This document shows, in pieces, positions 39,623 to 48,956 of a stretch of DNA of 64,000 nt. The stretch lies in assembly GCA_014190155.1 (NCBI GenBank), contig BJFY01000001.1:96001-160000 (forward strand). Direction: 5' to 3'. Source of the DNA: Actinomycetes bacterium (lineage in GTDB: Bacteria; Actinomycetota; Actinomycetes; Nanopelagicales; Nanopelagicaceae). How positions within the stretch are numbered: the first letter of the stretch is position 1; each line of letters starts with the position of its first letter. The position numbers and the translations under genes were made by a program. Below the pieces are notes generated by a model that saw only the letters and a list, made by a program, of their open reading frames with translations, had not been told where the DNA came from and made no database searches.

Positions 39623-40326
39623 AAAAGACCTCCACTCAGACGCTGCCAAGCGAAGATCTAAAAACCCGAGATCGGTTAGCCCGGGCAATTTTAGAAGCTG
39701 GCCCTTCGACCGCGGTAGCGCTGGCGCAGCGATTGCAAATAACGCCGGCTGGAGTGCGCCGCCATCTCGATGCTTTAGTTAGCGATGGATTGTTAGTAGC
39801 GCGGGAACCATATCAACACAGTTCAAACACCAGAGGACGTGGGCGCCCCTCAAAAGTATTCGTAATGACTGATATCGGACGCGAAGAATTCGAACATGCT
39901 TATGACGATCTCGCTGTTTTAGCGATTAAATATATGAACTCCGAATCTGGCCCAGCAATGGTCGCAGGTTTTGCTAATGCGCGCGCGGAAGATCTGGAAC
40001 GAAAAGCGAAACCTTTTATGGTTAAAGCAAAAACTGACGCTGCAAAAATTACAGCCCTTGCTGACTTTCTTAGTAGTGAAGGTTTTGCCGCCAATGTTCA
40101 CGACCAAGGTATTGGTCAAGAACTTTGCCAACACCATTGTCCGATTGCACACGTAGCCGCACAATTCCCAGAACTTTGCGAAGCTGAGACAGCTGCATTT
40201 TCTAGATTGACTGGGACGCATGTACAACGGCTAGCAACTATCGCGCATGGTGATGGCGTTTGCACCACATTTATTCCAAAATTAACGCAAAAAATAACTA
40301 TAGAGAAAGTTGGAAAACGCGCATGA
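39619..40326 (+). CDS. sufR: Fe-S-sensing repressor SufR
   Basis: This 235-residue ArsR/MarR-type regulator has an N-terminal winged helix (about residues 15-90; [20 protein letters not shown]) and a basic wing (RGRGRPSK). Cys residues 170, 174, 187 and 215 supply cluster ligands (C-x3-C-x12-C-x27-C). SufR with a 4Fe-4S cluster represses suf genes; loss of the cluster relieves this. GTG start without a ribosome site. The stop overlaps the sufB ATG (ATGA), so regulator and SUF machine are one transcript, and a matching operator lies on the start codon. Confidence 0.93.
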   Translation: MKKTSTQTLPSEDLKTRDRLARAILEAGPSTAVALAQRLQITPAGVRRHLDALVSDGLLVAREPYQHSSNTRGRGRPSKVFVMTDIGREEFEHAYDDLAVLAIKYMNSESGPAMVAGFANARAEDLERKAKPFMVKAKTDAAKITALADFLSSEGFAANVHDQGIGQELCQHHCPIAHVAAQFPELCEAETAAFSRLTGTHVQRLATIAHGDGVCTTFIPKLTQKITIEKVGKRA

Positions 40327-41735
40327 CACAAGTAGCACATCCAGAACTTGAAGGATTAGGTAAATATGAATTCGGATGGTCTGATAAGAATGACGTTGGT
40401 GCAAACAGCCGTCGAGGTCTTAATGAGGAAGTCGTACGGGATATTTCTGCAAAAAAGAATGAACCACAATGGATGTTAGATCTTCGATTAAAAGGATTAG
40501 GGCTCTTTTATAAGAAGCCGATGCCAAATTGGGGATCAGATCTCTCCGGTATTCATTTCGACACCATTAAATACTTTGTTCGCTCAACTGAGAAACAAGC
40601 TACTTCATGGGATGAACTTCCGGATGACATTAAAAATACTTACGATCGATTAGGGATCCCAGAAGCTGAAAAAATGCGGTTGGTATCAGGCGTTGCGGCA
40701 CAATATGAATCTGAAGTTGTTTACCACTCCATCCGTGAAGATTTGGCGAAATTGGGCGTACTTTTCCTCGATACCGATACCGCGCTAAGAGAGCATGAAG
40801 ATATTTTCAAAGAATTCTTTGGTTCTGTTATTCCAGTAGGAGATAATAAATTTGCTGCCTTAAATACTTCAGTTTGGTCTGGCGGTTCTTTCATCTACGT
40901 TCCTAAGGGAGTTCATGTAGATATTCCGTTACAGGCTTACTTCCGCATCAACACTGAAAACATGGGTCAATTCGAGCGAACCTTGATTATCGCGGATGAA
41001 GATTCATACGTGCATTATGTAGAAGGATGCACCGCCCCAATCTATTCATCAGATTCACTGCATTCAGCAGTTGTTGAAATCATCGTTCGAAAAAATGCAC
41101 GAGTGCGATACACAACAATCCAAAATTGGTCTAACAACGTTTATAACTTAGTGACCAAGCGCGCCACATGTGCTGAAGGCGCAACCATGGAATGGATCGA
41201 TGGAAACATCGGTTCAAAAGTTACAATGAAATACCCAGCAGTATTTTTGATGGGTCCGCATTCAAAAGGTGAAACTTTGTCGGTGGCTTTTGCTGGCGAA
41301 GGCCAACATCAAGATGCCGGCGCAAAGATGGTTCATGCCGCGCCATACACCTCATCAACAATTATTTCTAAATCTGTTGCGCGTGGTGGCGGTCGAACTT
41401 CTTACCGTGGCCTAGTCAAAGTCGAAGAAGGTGCGCACCATTCCAAGAGCACCGTAAAATGTGATGCTTTGTTGGTTGATACCATTTCACGTTCAGATAC
41501 ATATCCATATGTTGATGTTCGAGAAGATGATGTGTCCATGGGTCACGAAGCAACTGTTTCGAAGATAAGCGATGATCAACTTTTCTATCTGATGTCACGC
41601 GGTCTATCGGAAGATGAAGCCATGGCGATGATTGTCCGCGGTTTCATCGAACCAATCGCGCGGGAATTACCGATGGAATATGCACTGGAATTGAACCGTT
41701 TAATTCAATTGCAAATGGAAGGCGCTGTCGGATAG
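40323..41735 (+). CDS. sufB: Fe-S cluster assembly protein SufB
   Basis: This 470-residue protein is the core scaffold subunit of the SufBC2D complex that builds Fe-S clusters. Family segments are [26 protein letters not shown] (partial, near residue 215), HSAVVEI and the C-terminal [18 protein letters not shown] with conserved Cys and His ligands. I start at ATG 40323, which overlaps the sufR stop; an earlier in-frame start at 40260 would add 21 residues inside sufR that are not conserved. The stop overlaps the sufD GTG (TAGTG). Confidence 0.96.
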   Translation: MTQVAHPELEGLGKYEFGWSDKNDVGANSRRGLNEEVVRDISAKKNEPQWMLDLRLKGLGLFYKKPMPNWGSDLSGIHFDTIKYFVRSTEKQATSWDELPDDIKNTYDRLGIPEAEKMRLVSGVAAQYESEVVYHSIREDLAKLGVLFLDTDTALREHEDIFKEFFGSVIPVGDNKFAALNTSVWSGGSFIYVPKGVHVDIPLQAYFRINTENMGQFERTLIIADEDSYVHYVEGCTAPIYSSDSLHSAVVEIIVRKNARVRYTTIQNWSNNVYNLVTKRATCAEGATMEWIDGNIGSKVTMKYPAVFLMGPHSKGETLSVAFAGEGQHQDAGAKMVHAAPYTSSTIISKSVARGGGRTSYRGLVKVEEGAHHSKSTVKCDALLVDTISRSDTYPYVDVREDDVSMGHEATVSKISDDQLFYLMSRGLSEDEAMAMIVRGFIEPIARELPMEYALELNRLIQLQMEGAVG

Positions 41736-42832
41736 TGAGTTCGTTAACTTCAAATTTATTAAAGCACGCCGATACCCCAACTGGTCGAGAAGAAGCTTGG
41801 CGATTTACGCCGCTAAAGCGCTTGGCCGGATTACATGATCGCGAAACCAATGTCGTAGATCAGCCTTCACTTTTTCAGAAAAGCGGCGATCAAGCTGGTG
41901 TTTCTTTGAAGTTGGTAGCTGCTGATTCTGTGCCACCAATTTCAACCACCGATGATGTAATAGTTGAAAGAATTCGGGAATCGGTTTCGAGAGTGACGCT
42001 CTTGGAAATTAATCGCAATTCTGAAGTAAGCCAACCGATTACATTGAATCGAAAAAATAGCGTTGACAAAGAACTTTCTCGTACCGTTATTCGGGCTGGA
42101 TCAAACAGTAAGGCCACCGTCATCATTGAAAATACCGGGGGATCACTAATCGGTGAAGAGATCGAAATAATTCTAGATAGCGGTGCAACCCTTAATTTTG
42201 TGACGCTACAAGAATGGGAAAATACCACGGTTCATTTAGCTCGCCATCATGCAATCGTTGGCCGAGATGCTACTTTCAATTCAATAACCGTTTCGGTTGG
42301 CGGTTCGGTAGTTCGCATCCTTCCAACTGTTGAATACACCGGACCCGGAGCTAGCGCGGAGTTGCTCGGAGTTTATTTCGCAACTGACGGTCAACATTTA
42401 GAACATCGGATCCATGTTGATCATGGAGTTCCACATGCGAAATCTCGAGTAAATTACAAAGGCGCACTTGCTGGAAATCAAGCTAGATCCGTTTGGATTG
42501 GTGATGTTTTTATCCGTGCGATCGCTGAAGGTACTGACACTTATGAACTTAACCGCAATCTCTTACTAACCGATGGTGCGCGCGCAGATTCGGTGCCTAA
42601 TTTAGAGATCGAAACTGGTGAGATTATTGGTGCGGGACATGCTAGTACTACTGGTCGATTTGATGATGAACAACTTTTCTATTTGATGTCGCGCGGTATT
42701 GCATCAGAAGAAGCTCGTCGCCTAGTAATTCGTGGTTTTTTCAGCGAAATTATTGGAAAGATTGGTGATGAAGTTATCGAAGAGCGATTAATGTCACGTA
42801 TCGATAACGATCTGGCAAAGGTTGGCGCTTAA
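41735..42832 (+). CDS. sufD: Fe-S cluster assembly protein SufD
   Basis: This 365-residue beta-helix protein is the partner of SufB in the scaffold. REEAWRFTPLKRL near residue 18 is the SufD N-terminal hallmark. The right-handed helix includes GQHLEHRIHVDHGVPHAKSRVNYKGAL (partial, near residue 215) and the C-terminal helix [16 protein letters not shown] resembles the end of SufB. The GTG start overlaps the sufB stop, and the stop overlaps the next ATG (TTAATG). Confidence 0.95.
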   Translation: MSSLTSNLLKHADTPTGREEAWRFTPLKRLAGLHDRETNVVDQPSLFQKSGDQAGVSLKLVAADSVPPISTTDDVIVERIRESVSRVTLLEINRNSEVSQPITLNRKNSVDKELSRTVIRAGSNSKATVIIENTGGSLIGEEIEIILDSGATLNFVTLQEWENTTVHLARHHAIVGRDATFNSITVSVGGSVVRILPTVEYTGPGASAELLGVYFATDGQHLEHRIHVDHGVPHAKSRVNYKGALAGNQARSVWIGDVFIRAIAEGTDTYELNRNLLLTDGARADSVPNLEIETGEIIGAGHASTTGRFDDEQLFYLMSRGIASEEARRLVIRGFFSEIIGKIGDEVIEERLMSRIDNDLAKVGA

Positions 42833-43137
42833 TGTCAAAAGTAACTTTCACCATAGCTGAACTAACGCCTGGCAAACCGAAGAAGATGGAAGTCGGCGGT
42901 CAAGATGTATGTGTCACTCGGATTGGTGATGAAGTTTTTGCAATTGGTGATGTTTGTACTCATTCCGAAGCATCGCTATCCGATGGAGATGTTTCCGATT
43001 ACAAAATTGAATGTTGGTTGCATGGCGCAGAGTTTGATCTTAGAAATGGAAAATCACTAACGCCCCCAGCCACCGAAGATGCAAAAGTTTTTGCAGTAAC
43101 CCGTGATGGAGATACTGTCACGATCAGCCACCACTAA
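42832..43137 (+). CDS. Rieske-type 2Fe-2S ferredoxin within the SUF operon
   Basis: This 101-residue protein has the two Rieske motifs: C-T-H (VCTHSEASLS, about residues 42-51) and C-x2-H (CWLHGAEFDLRNG, about 62-74), which bind a 2Fe-2S cluster through two Cys and two His. It is like the ferredoxin of non-heme dioxygenases but no oxygenase is nearby. A Rieske gene between sufD and sufC is common in actinobacterial SUF operons; a role in electron supply or as a cluster acceptor is inferred. The stop is 11 bases from sufC. Confidence 0.9.
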   Translation: MSKVTFTIAELTPGKPKKMEVGGQDVCVTRIGDEVFAIGDVCTHSEASLSDGDVSDYKIECWLHGAEFDLRNGKSLTPPATEDAKVFAVTRDGDTVTISHH

Positions 43138-43148
43138 TAGGGAATAAA

Positions 43149-43901
43149 ATGTCATCACTAGTAATCAAAAATTTGCGTGTTGGAGTTGAAACAGATTCTG
43201 GTTTAACGGAGATTTTAAAAGGCGTGGATTTAACCGTTAATTCTGGCGAAACTCACGCAATTATGGGGCCAAATGGTTCTGGTAAATCTACGCTTGCGTA
43301 CTCAATCGCCGGACATCCGAAATACACAATTATGGGCGGGACCGTAACTCTTGATGGCGTAGATGTACTAGAGATGTCGGTAGACGAACGCGCAAAAGCT
43401 GGACTATTTCTAGCGATGCAATACCCAGTTGAAGTACCAGGAGTTTCGGTATCGAATTTCCTGCGAACCGCAGCAACCGCCTTGCGTGGTGAAGCCCCAA
43501 AGATTCGCACTTGGGTTGGCGAAGTTAAAGCTGCAATGACTAAGTTAAATATGGATCCAGCATTTTCAGAACGTAGCGTTAACGAAGGATTCTCTGGTGG
43601 CGAGAAAAAACGCCATGAAATTTTGCAATTGGAACTTTTGAAGCCAAAAATAGCTATTCTTGATGAAACTGATTCAGGGCTAGACGTTGATGCGCTCCGG
43701 ATTGTTTCAGAAGGTGTTAACCGAGTTAAAGTCGAATCAAATATTGGAGTTCTATTAATTACGCACTACACCCGGATACTGCGCTATATAAAGCCAGACT
43801 TCGTTCATGTTTTTGCTAATGGTCACATTGTCGAAGAAGGTGGCGCTGAATTAGCCGATAAGCTGGAAGAGCACGGTTACGCCGAGTACATAAAGGCTTA
43901 A
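43149..43901 (+). CDS. sufC: Fe-S cluster assembly ATPase SufC
   Basis: This 250-residue ABC-type ATPase powers the SufBC2D scaffold. Walker A is GPNGSGKST near residue 40. The Q-loop region LAMQYPVEVPG is the typical SufC form. The signature is GFSGGEKKRHEILQ near residue 150, and Walker B AILDETDSGLD near 175. It is cytoplasmic, with no membrane segments. GGGA lies upstream of the ATG at 43149. Confidence 0.96.
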   Translation: MSSLVIKNLRVGVETDSGLTEILKGVDLTVNSGETHAIMGPNGSGKSTLAYSIAGHPKYTIMGGTVTLDGVDVLEMSVDERAKAGLFLAMQYPVEVPGVSVSNFLRTAATALRGEAPKIRTWVGEVKAAMTKLNMDPAFSERSVNEGFSGGEKKRHEILQLELLKPKIAILDETDSGLDVDALRIVSEGVNRVKVESNIGVLLITHYTRILRYIKPDFVHVFANGHIVEEGGAELADKLEEHGYAEYIKA

Positions 43902-43912
43902 CCACTCTAGAT

Positions 43913-45187
43913 ATGACTACCTCCAACTTCCTCGACGTAACTGCGATAAAAGAAGATTTCCCAATCTTCAATCGTAGAATCCGTGCTGATCAAAAATTAA
44001 TCTACTTGGATAGCGGTGCCACATCTCAAAAACCTAATTCAGTTCTGGACGCAGAGCGAAATTTCTATCAGAACCACAATGCCGCAGCTCATAGAGGAGC
44101 GCATCAATTAGCCGAGGAAGCCACCGAGCATTATGAAGTGGCCCGAGCGGTTGTGGCTAACTTCATTAATGCCGAACTAGATGAAGTGGTTTTCACAAAG
44201 AATGCTACCGAAGCCATAAATCTATTGGCTTACTCCTTTAGTAATGCAAAACCTGGCAGTAATTTCCACATTAAAGCTGGTGATCGAATTGTGGTCTCCG
44301 AGATGGAACACCATGCCAATTTAATTCCGTGGCAACAGTTAGCCAATCAAACGGGCGCTGAATTGGTTTGGTTCCCAATTACCCCAACAGGTCGCTTAGA
44401 TTTATCGAATATTACCAATTTAATTAATACACGCACAAAAATAGTTGCAATTACCCATCAATCAAATGTTCTGGGAACTATCAATCCAATCGCTGAAATG
44501 GTGAAAGCGGCTAAAGCAGTTGGAGCGCTATTTATTTTGGATGCTTGTCAGTCAGTTCCACACTTTGCTGTGGATGTAAAGGCATTAGAAGTTGACTTCC
44601 TGGCATTCTCTGGCCATAAAACGCTTGGACCAACTGGAGTTGGCGTGTTATGGGGACGTGCAGAGTTGCTAAATAAAATGGAACCTTTCTTAACCGGTGG
44701 TTCCATGATCGAAAACGTCACGATGCAAAGTGCAACTTTTGCAAAAGCACCACAAAGATTTGAAGCTGGTGTGCCAAATATGGCACAAGCTATCGGAATG
44801 GCTGCTGGGTTAAATTACCTCTCCAAAATTGGATTACCGAAAATTCATGCGCATGAGTTGGAACTTACAAAATACGCGCTTGAACAAATGAGCGGTATTG
44901 CAGGTTTAAATATTATTGGACCAAATAACGTTGAAGATCGTGGCGGAGTTATATCGTTCACATTAGATGGAATCCATCCCCATGATGTAGGACAGGCGTT
45001 AGATCAATACGGAATAGCAGTGCGAACTGGTCATCATTGCGCCTGGCCATTGATGCGAGCGCTAAATGTCGTTGCAACCACGCGCGCGTCATTTTATTTG
45101 TATAACGACATCTCTGATGTGGATGCGCTAATTGCTGGGATTTTAAAAGCTCAACTTTTTTTTAATTCGCCTAAGAAATCGGCGTAA
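43913..45187 (+). CDS. sufS: Cysteine desulfurase SufS
   Basis: This 424-residue pyridoxal-phosphate enzyme takes sulfur from cysteine and gives it to SufU. The PLP lysine is residue 236 in FSGHKTLGPTG, and the catalytic Cys is residue 376 in RTGHHCAWP. It is a group II (SufS-type) desulfurase judging by the short active-site Cys loop and RTGHHCA motif. A run of eight T at 45155-45162 encodes Phe-Phe close to the C-terminus. The gene is three bases upstream of sufU, its sulfur acceptor. Confidence 0.96.
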   Translation: MTTSNFLDVTAIKEDFPIFNRRIRADQKLIYLDSGATSQKPNSVLDAERNFYQNHNAAAHRGAHQLAEEATEHYEVARAVVANFINAELDEVVFTKNATEAINLLAYSFSNAKPGSNFHIKAGDRIVVSEMEHHANLIPWQQLANQTGAELVWFPITPTGRLDLSNITNLINTRTKIVAITHQSNVLGTINPIAEMVKAAKAVGALFILDACQSVPHFAVDVKALEVDFLAFSGHKTLGPTGVGVLWGRAELLNKMEPFLTGGSMIENVTMQSATFAKAPQRFEAGVPNMAQAIGMAAGLNYLSKIGLPKIHAHELELTKYALEQMSGIAGLNIIGPNNVEDRGGVISFTLDGIHPHDVGQALDQYGIAVRTGHHCAWPLMRALNVVATTRASFYLYNDISDVDALIAGILKAQLFFNSPKKSA

Positions 45188-45190
45188 CTT

Positions 45191-45628
45191 ATGGATCTAG
45201 AATCGTTATATCAAGAAGTGATTTTAGATCATTATAAAAATCCATTAAATAAGGCGCTTCACGAAAACCCAACAGTCCAAGTGCACCACGTTAATACTAG
45301 CTGTGGTGATGAAGTGACATTAAATATTCATTTGAAAGATGATCTCGTTTCAGACCTTTCATGGGATGGTGTTGGATGCTCGATTTCAATTGCTAGCACT
45401 TCGGTTATGAGTGATTTATTAATTGGCAAGCACGCTGAAGAGGCAATTGAAATTCTTAATAGTTTTGTTGAAATAATGCAAAGCAAGGGAGCTAAACTAG
45501 GAGATGAAGAAGTTCTGGGCGATGGTGTAGCTTTTAGTGGAGTTTCTAGATTTCCAGCGCGGATTAAATGTGCACTTTTAGGTTGGATGGCCTTCAAGGA
45601 TGCGCTTTCGCAAGGTTTAATCAGATAG
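45191..45628 (+). CDS. sufU: SufU-type zinc-dependent sulfur transfer protein
   Basis: This 145-residue protein belongs to the IscU/SufU fold. It begins DLESLYQEVILDHYKNP, the SufU N-terminus. Cys ligands appear in TSCGDEVTLN, DGVGCSISIAS and RIKCALLGW, and the SufU-specific insertion lies around residues 85-105. SufU accepts persulfide from SufS by a zinc-ligand swap. It is the sixth gene of the sufR-B-D-Rieske-C-S-U run. Confidence 0.93.
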   Translation: MDLESLYQEVILDHYKNPLNKALHENPTVQVHHVNTSCGDEVTLNIHLKDDLVSDLSWDGVGCSISIASTSVMSDLLIGKHAEEAIEILNSFVEIMQSKGAKLGDEEVLGDGVAFSGVSRFPARIKCALLGWMAFKDALSQGLIR

Positions 45629-45644
45629 TTTTAGTAGAGTTACC

Positions 45645-45666
45645 TAATATAAAAAAAAGGGGGGGG
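45645..45666 (+). promoter_or_regulatory. -10 box followed by A8G8 before sufT
   Basis: TAATAT (45645-45650) is a near-perfect -10. It is followed directly by eight A (45651-45658) and eight G (45659-45666). Initiation 7 bases downstream falls at the A/G junction, a context where polymerase can slip and add extra bases. The G run is also the ribosome site for the sufT GTG. Confidence 0.4.
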
Positions 45667-45669
45667 TAA

Positions 45670-45990
45670 GTGGTGGAGAAATTAGCTAGCGCTGATGATG
45701 TTATAGAGGCGATGAAAGATGTGATTGATCCCGAACTGGGTATAAATGTAATCGACTTGGGTTTAGTTTATGACATATCTGTCGACACCTCGAATGTCGC
45801 AGTGTTGGATATGACGCTTACTTCAGCCGCATGTCCATTGCAGGATGTTATTGAAGACCAAACTAGACAAGTTCTCCAAGATTTAGTCAACGATGTAAAA
45901 ATAAATTGGGTCTGGATGCCGCCATGGGGCCCAAATAAGATCTCAGATGATGGTCGCGAACAACTACGTGCGATTGGGTTTACTGTTTAA
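45670..45990 (+). CDS. sufT: MIP18/DUF59 family Fe-S assembly protein SufT
   Basis: This 106-residue protein has the DUF59 core: DPELGINVIDLGLVYDI near residue 20 and TSAACPLQDVIEDQ near residue 55 with the single conserved Cys. SufT helps mature Fe-S enzymes in many bacteria and often ends the SUF operon. Two GTG codons (45670 and 45673) are possible starts right after a run of eight G. A -10 box (TAATAT) just upstream suggests an extra promoter. It is followed two bases later by an ABC exporter gene. Confidence 0.9.
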   Translation: MVEKLASADDVIEAMKDVIDPELGINVIDLGLVYDISVDTSNVAVLDMTLTSAACPLQDVIEDQTRQVLQDLVNDVKINWVWMPPWGPNKISDDGREQLRAIGFTV

Positions 45991-45993
45991 CCC

Positions 45994-47859
45994 ATGTCAA
46001 TGCATGCAACATGGATGTCTTTTAGATCGCTCACACAAGACCAATCAGTAAAAAATCAAAAATTAAAACCAGGAACAATAAAGCGGATTGTAAGTTTTGC
46101 GGTTCCATATAAAACCTCACTCGTTACTTACCTAATAACTGTTGTATTAGATGCGTTCTTGGTGGTTGCAACTCCGCTGCTGTTACGGCGATTAATTGAT
46201 GAAGGTGTTATTCCCGGTGATGCAGATTTAGTTACAAAGTTAGCAATAGCAGTTGGTGTACTCGCAATTTTTGATGCCTTGTTGAGTATGGCTGGTCGAT
46301 GGTTTTCTGCTCGTATTGGTGAATGGTTGATTTATGATTTACGAACCCAAGTTTTTCAACATGTACAACGGCAGTCAATTGCATTTTTTACTAGAACTCA
46401 AACTGGAGCTCTAATTTCGCGAATTAATTCCGATGTAATAGGTGCCCAACAGGCATTTACGGCAACGCTTTCCGGAGTGATTAGTAATGTTATAAGTCTG
46501 ATATTAGTTACCGTCACAATGTTAATTCTTTCGTGGCAGATAACAATTGTCTCGTTGGTTTTACTACCGATATTTTTAATTCCTACAAAATGGGTGGGCA
46601 AGAAACTACAAAAATACACACGAGAATCATTTAATTTAAACGCAGAAATGTCATCGACCATGACTGAGCGTTTCAACGTCTCTGGAGCACTTCTGGTATC
46701 GCTTTACGGAGATCCGATTGCAGAGCGCGAGCATTTTTCCAGCCGCGCTAAAAAAGTAGCAAATATTGGGATCAGTATCGCACTTTTAAATCGGATTTTT
46801 TTTATTGCACTAACTTCCATTGCTGCTGTGGCAACGGCTTTTGCTTATGGAATTGGGGGCAATTTAGCTATCAATGGCGCTGTGACCGTTGGAACCTTGA
46901 TTGCAATTACATCATTACTTGCTCGTTTGTACGGACCATTGACTGCGCTTTCAAATGTGCGGGTAGATGTAATGACCGCACTGGTTTCATTTGAACGGGT
47001 ATTTGAAGTGTTGGATTTAGAGCCGATGGTCCAAGATAAAGAGTCGGCAATTTCGCTCGAAAAGAAACCGCTAAGCATTTCTTTTGAGGGCGTTAAATTC
47101 TCTTATCCGAAAGCAAATGAAATTTCGTTAGCATCGCTGGAATCAGTAGCAAAGCCAGAAACAATTGAGAGCGGTGAAATCTTAAAAGGAATCTCCTTCG
47201 AATGTGCGCCTGGGACACTCACAGCTTTAGTTGGGCAATCTGGCGCTGGCAAAACCACAATCAGTGCGTTGCTTCCGCGACTTTATGATGTAACGGGCGG
47301 TGCAATTAAAGTAGATGGTAGTGATATTAGAGATTTAAAGATTTCTTCGCTGCGGGAAGCAATCGGAGTAGTTACCCAAGATGCTCACATGTTTCACGAT
47401 TCCATTGCCGCAAATCTTTATTACGCCAAAAAAGATGCCACCGAAAGTGAGATGCGGGCTGCTTGTGAAGCTGCACAGATCTGGGAATTAATCGTATCCC
47501 TGCCTAATGGGTTCGATACTGTGGTGGGAGAGCGCGGTCATAGATTGTCTGGTGGTGAAAAACAGCGACTAGCAATTGCACGATTGTTATTGAAAGCACC
47601 ACGAATCGTAATTCTTGATGAGGCTACCGCACATTTAGATTCTGAGAATGAAGCGCTAGTTCAAGAAGCTTTAGCGCATGCGTTAAAAGGTAGAACTAGT
47701 ATTGTGATTGCACATCGACTCTCAACAGTTCGCGCTGCCGACCAAATACTAGTCTTACAAGAGGGTAACATCGCCGAACGCGGAAAACATGATGAATTGG
47801 TGAATGCTGGCGGACTTTATTCGGAGCTTTACGCTCGACAATCACTTGTCGGCGCGTAA
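45994..47859 (+). CDS. ABC transporter, fused permease/ATPase (exporter type)
   Basis: This 621-residue protein has an N-terminal six-helix membrane domain (about residues 30-330) and a C-terminal ATPase (about 365-610). Walker A GQSGAGKTT is near residue 415, signature LSGGEKQRLAIARLL near 515 and Walker B ILDEATAHLD near 540. It is a half-size exporter that probably forms a dimer. A short insertion rich in Glu/Lys precedes Walker A. Substrate is unknown; the place after sufT suggests only shared expression. The 3' end overlaps the convergent SURF1 gene by 18 bases. Confidence 0.9.
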   Translation: MSMHATWMSFRSLTQDQSVKNQKLKPGTIKRIVSFAVPYKTSLVTYLITVVLDAFLVVATPLLLRRLIDEGVIPGDADLVTKLAIAVGVLAIFDALLSMAGRWFSARIGEWLIYDLRTQVFQHVQRQSIAFFTRTQTGALISRINSDVIGAQQAFTATLSGVISNVISLILVTVTMLILSWQITIVSLVLLPIFLIPTKWVGKKLQKYTRESFNLNAEMSSTMTERFNVSGALLVSLYGDPIAEREHFSSRAKKVANIGISIALLNRIFFIALTSIAAVATAFAYGIGGNLAINGAVTVGTLIAITSLLARLYGPLTALSNVRVDVMTALVSFERVFEVLDLEPMVQDKESAISLEKKPLSISFEGVKFSYPKANEISLASLESVAKPETIESGEILKGISFECAPGTLTALVGQSGAGKTTISALLPRLYDVTGGAIKVDGSDIRDLKISSLREAIGVVTQDAHMFHDSIAANLYYAKKDATESEMRAACEAAQIWELIVSLPNGFDTVVGERGHRLSGGEKQRLAIARLLLKAPRIVILDEATAHLDSENEALVQEALAHALKGRTSIVIAHRLSTVRAADQILVLQEGNIAERGKHDELVNAGGLYSELYARQSLVGA

Positions 47860-48579
47860 TTCTTCCCGAAAAATTAATACTCTGCCAAATAGTGCAAGCG
47901 CTGCAAATAGAAACCATTGAAAGGCGTAGGCAAAATGTGGGCCATCGGTTAATTCGGGCAGTGGGTTAGGAAACTTTGGCGTTAAGCGCTGATCGCTTGC
48001 TTTTAACAAATCTAAAGAAAAATTGGAAGTTTTAACTGACTGTGACTTATCCCAATTCTGTAATTCCGATTTTCCATTGTTAGGGATTGCAAAGAAACTG
48101 CCTTGAATTCGGTTATTTAAATCATTAGTTCGCAATCTCGCAGTTATGGTTACTTGGGCAATTCCGGTAGCCTCAGATTTCGGCGGCGTTTTTGCATCTT
48201 TACCGGCCTGAATCCAACCTCGATCAACCCAGAAAATTTCGCCACTCACGGCAGTAAATAGTGTGATCACGCCGAAACCATATTTTCCATTTTCGTAACG
48301 ATTTCGCAGAAGTAATTCATGTTCGGGCGAAAAAGATCCGGTGACCGTGACGCTGCGCCATTGGTTTGTCGGCAACGCCGAAGGTTTTTTGGTGAGCTCG
48401 CTAAATTCGGTTTCGGATATTGGTGCCAACGAGATGTTGGATTTCACTTGAGCATTTGCATCGTGGCGGATTACACCGCGGTGGTATTGCCAAATTCCGG
48501 CTTTAGCGCAACCAATAAGAGCTAAGAAAGTTAAAAGAGTTAAGCCAATCGCTACTGGCGAAAGCAAAGCGCGTTTCAT
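47842..48579 (-). CDS. SURF1 family protein
   Basis: This 245-residue membrane protein has one hydrophobic helix at each end (about residues 10-28 and 220-237) enclosing an outer domain, the SURF1 architecture. Motifs GSFSPEHELLLRNRYENGKYGF and EIFWVDRGWIQAG (partial) are typical. SURF1 assists heme A insertion into cytochrome c oxidase, linking it to ctaA in this window. A TACGAT box lies 6 bases before its ATG, inside the 17-bp gap after the upstream gene. Its 3' end overlaps the ABC transporter gene by 18 bases. Confidence 0.86.
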   Translation of the reverse strand: MKRALLSPVAIGLTLLTFLALIGCAKAGIWQYHRGVIRHDANAQVKSNISLAPISETEFSELTKKPSALPTNQWRSVTVTGSFSPEHELLLRNRYENGKYGFGVITLFTAVSGEIFWVDRGWIQAGKDAKTPPKSEATGIAQVTITARLRTNDLNNRIQGSFFAIPNNGKSELQNWDKSQSVKTSNFSLDLLKASDQRLTPKFPNPLPELTDGPHFAYAFQWFLFAALALFGRVLIFREELRADK

Positions 48580-48585
48580 AACGGA

Positions 48586-48591
48586 ATCGTA
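48586..48591 (-). promoter_or_regulatory. -10 box of SURF1 (leaderless)
   Basis: On the minus strand TACGAT is followed by TCCGTT and the ATG at 48579. The box lies between the DUF3099 stop and the SURF1 start. Confidence 0.4.
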
Positions 48592-48596
48592 CTTAC

Positions 48597-48878
48597 TTAT
48601 TTAGGACCTTCGTTACCCGAAGCAATTTCCTTTGCGTTGGCATTGAAGTACGAAGTGTTACCGGTGACGGTTTCTCGACCAGCGTTTGCAATGATCACCG
48701 CGATATACGGGAGTGTTATCGCCCCTATCAGAAAGAACCAACGAAAAGGCGAAGGCGTTACAACAGTTAGTATGAAACAAAGCGTCCTAATCATCATCGA
48801 AATGAAATAGCGTTTTTGTCTTCCCGGAAGATCATCGCTAAGCGCGCTTTGTGCTGAGGTGATTCGATGAACTTTCAT
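48597..48878 (-). CDS. DUF3099 membrane protein
   Basis: This 93-residue protein has two hydrophobic stretches (about residues 28-43 and 45-65) after an N-terminal SAQSALSDDLPGRQKRY segment that is typical of DUF3099 in actinobacteria. Function is unknown. It is upstream of SURF1 on the same strand, so a link to the oxidase assembly set is possible but unproven. A TAGGCT box lies 6 bases before the ATG on the minus strand. It is divergent from fabG with 78 bases between starts. Confidence 0.82.
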   Translation of the reverse strand: MKVHRITSAQSALSDDLPGRQKRYFISMMIRTLCFILTVVTPSPFRWFFLIGAITLPYIAVIIANAGRETVTGNTSYFNANAKEIASGNEGPK

Positions 48879-48884
48879 ACACTC

Positions 48885-48890
48885 AGCCTA
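48885..48890 (-). promoter_or_regulatory. -10 box of the DUF3099 gene (leaderless)
   Basis: On the minus strand TAGGCT is followed by GAGTGT and the ATG at 48878. The same hexamer is used at coaE. Confidence 0.45.
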
Positions 48891-48944
48891 AGACGCAACC
48901 CCGCTCTTCGCACCTTAAATTCCTACTTACGCCTGAGTAACAGG

Positions 48945-48950
48945 TAGATT
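48945..48950 (+). promoter_or_regulatory. -10 box of fabG-fabI (leaderless)
   Basis: TAGATT is followed by TTGCAC and the ATG at 48957. No clear -35 or ribosome site is present. Confidence 0.45.
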
Positions 48951-48956
48951 TTGCAC

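Noticed and set aside
40260..40322. Upstream start for sufB inside sufR
   Set aside because: The added residues are not SufB-like; ATG 40323 overlaps the sufR stop and gives the usual N-terminus.
45155..45162. Eight-T run near the 3' end of sufS as a programmed frameshift site
   Set aside because: It encodes Phe-Phe in frame close to the stop, the frame is intact, and no stimulatory structure is seen.
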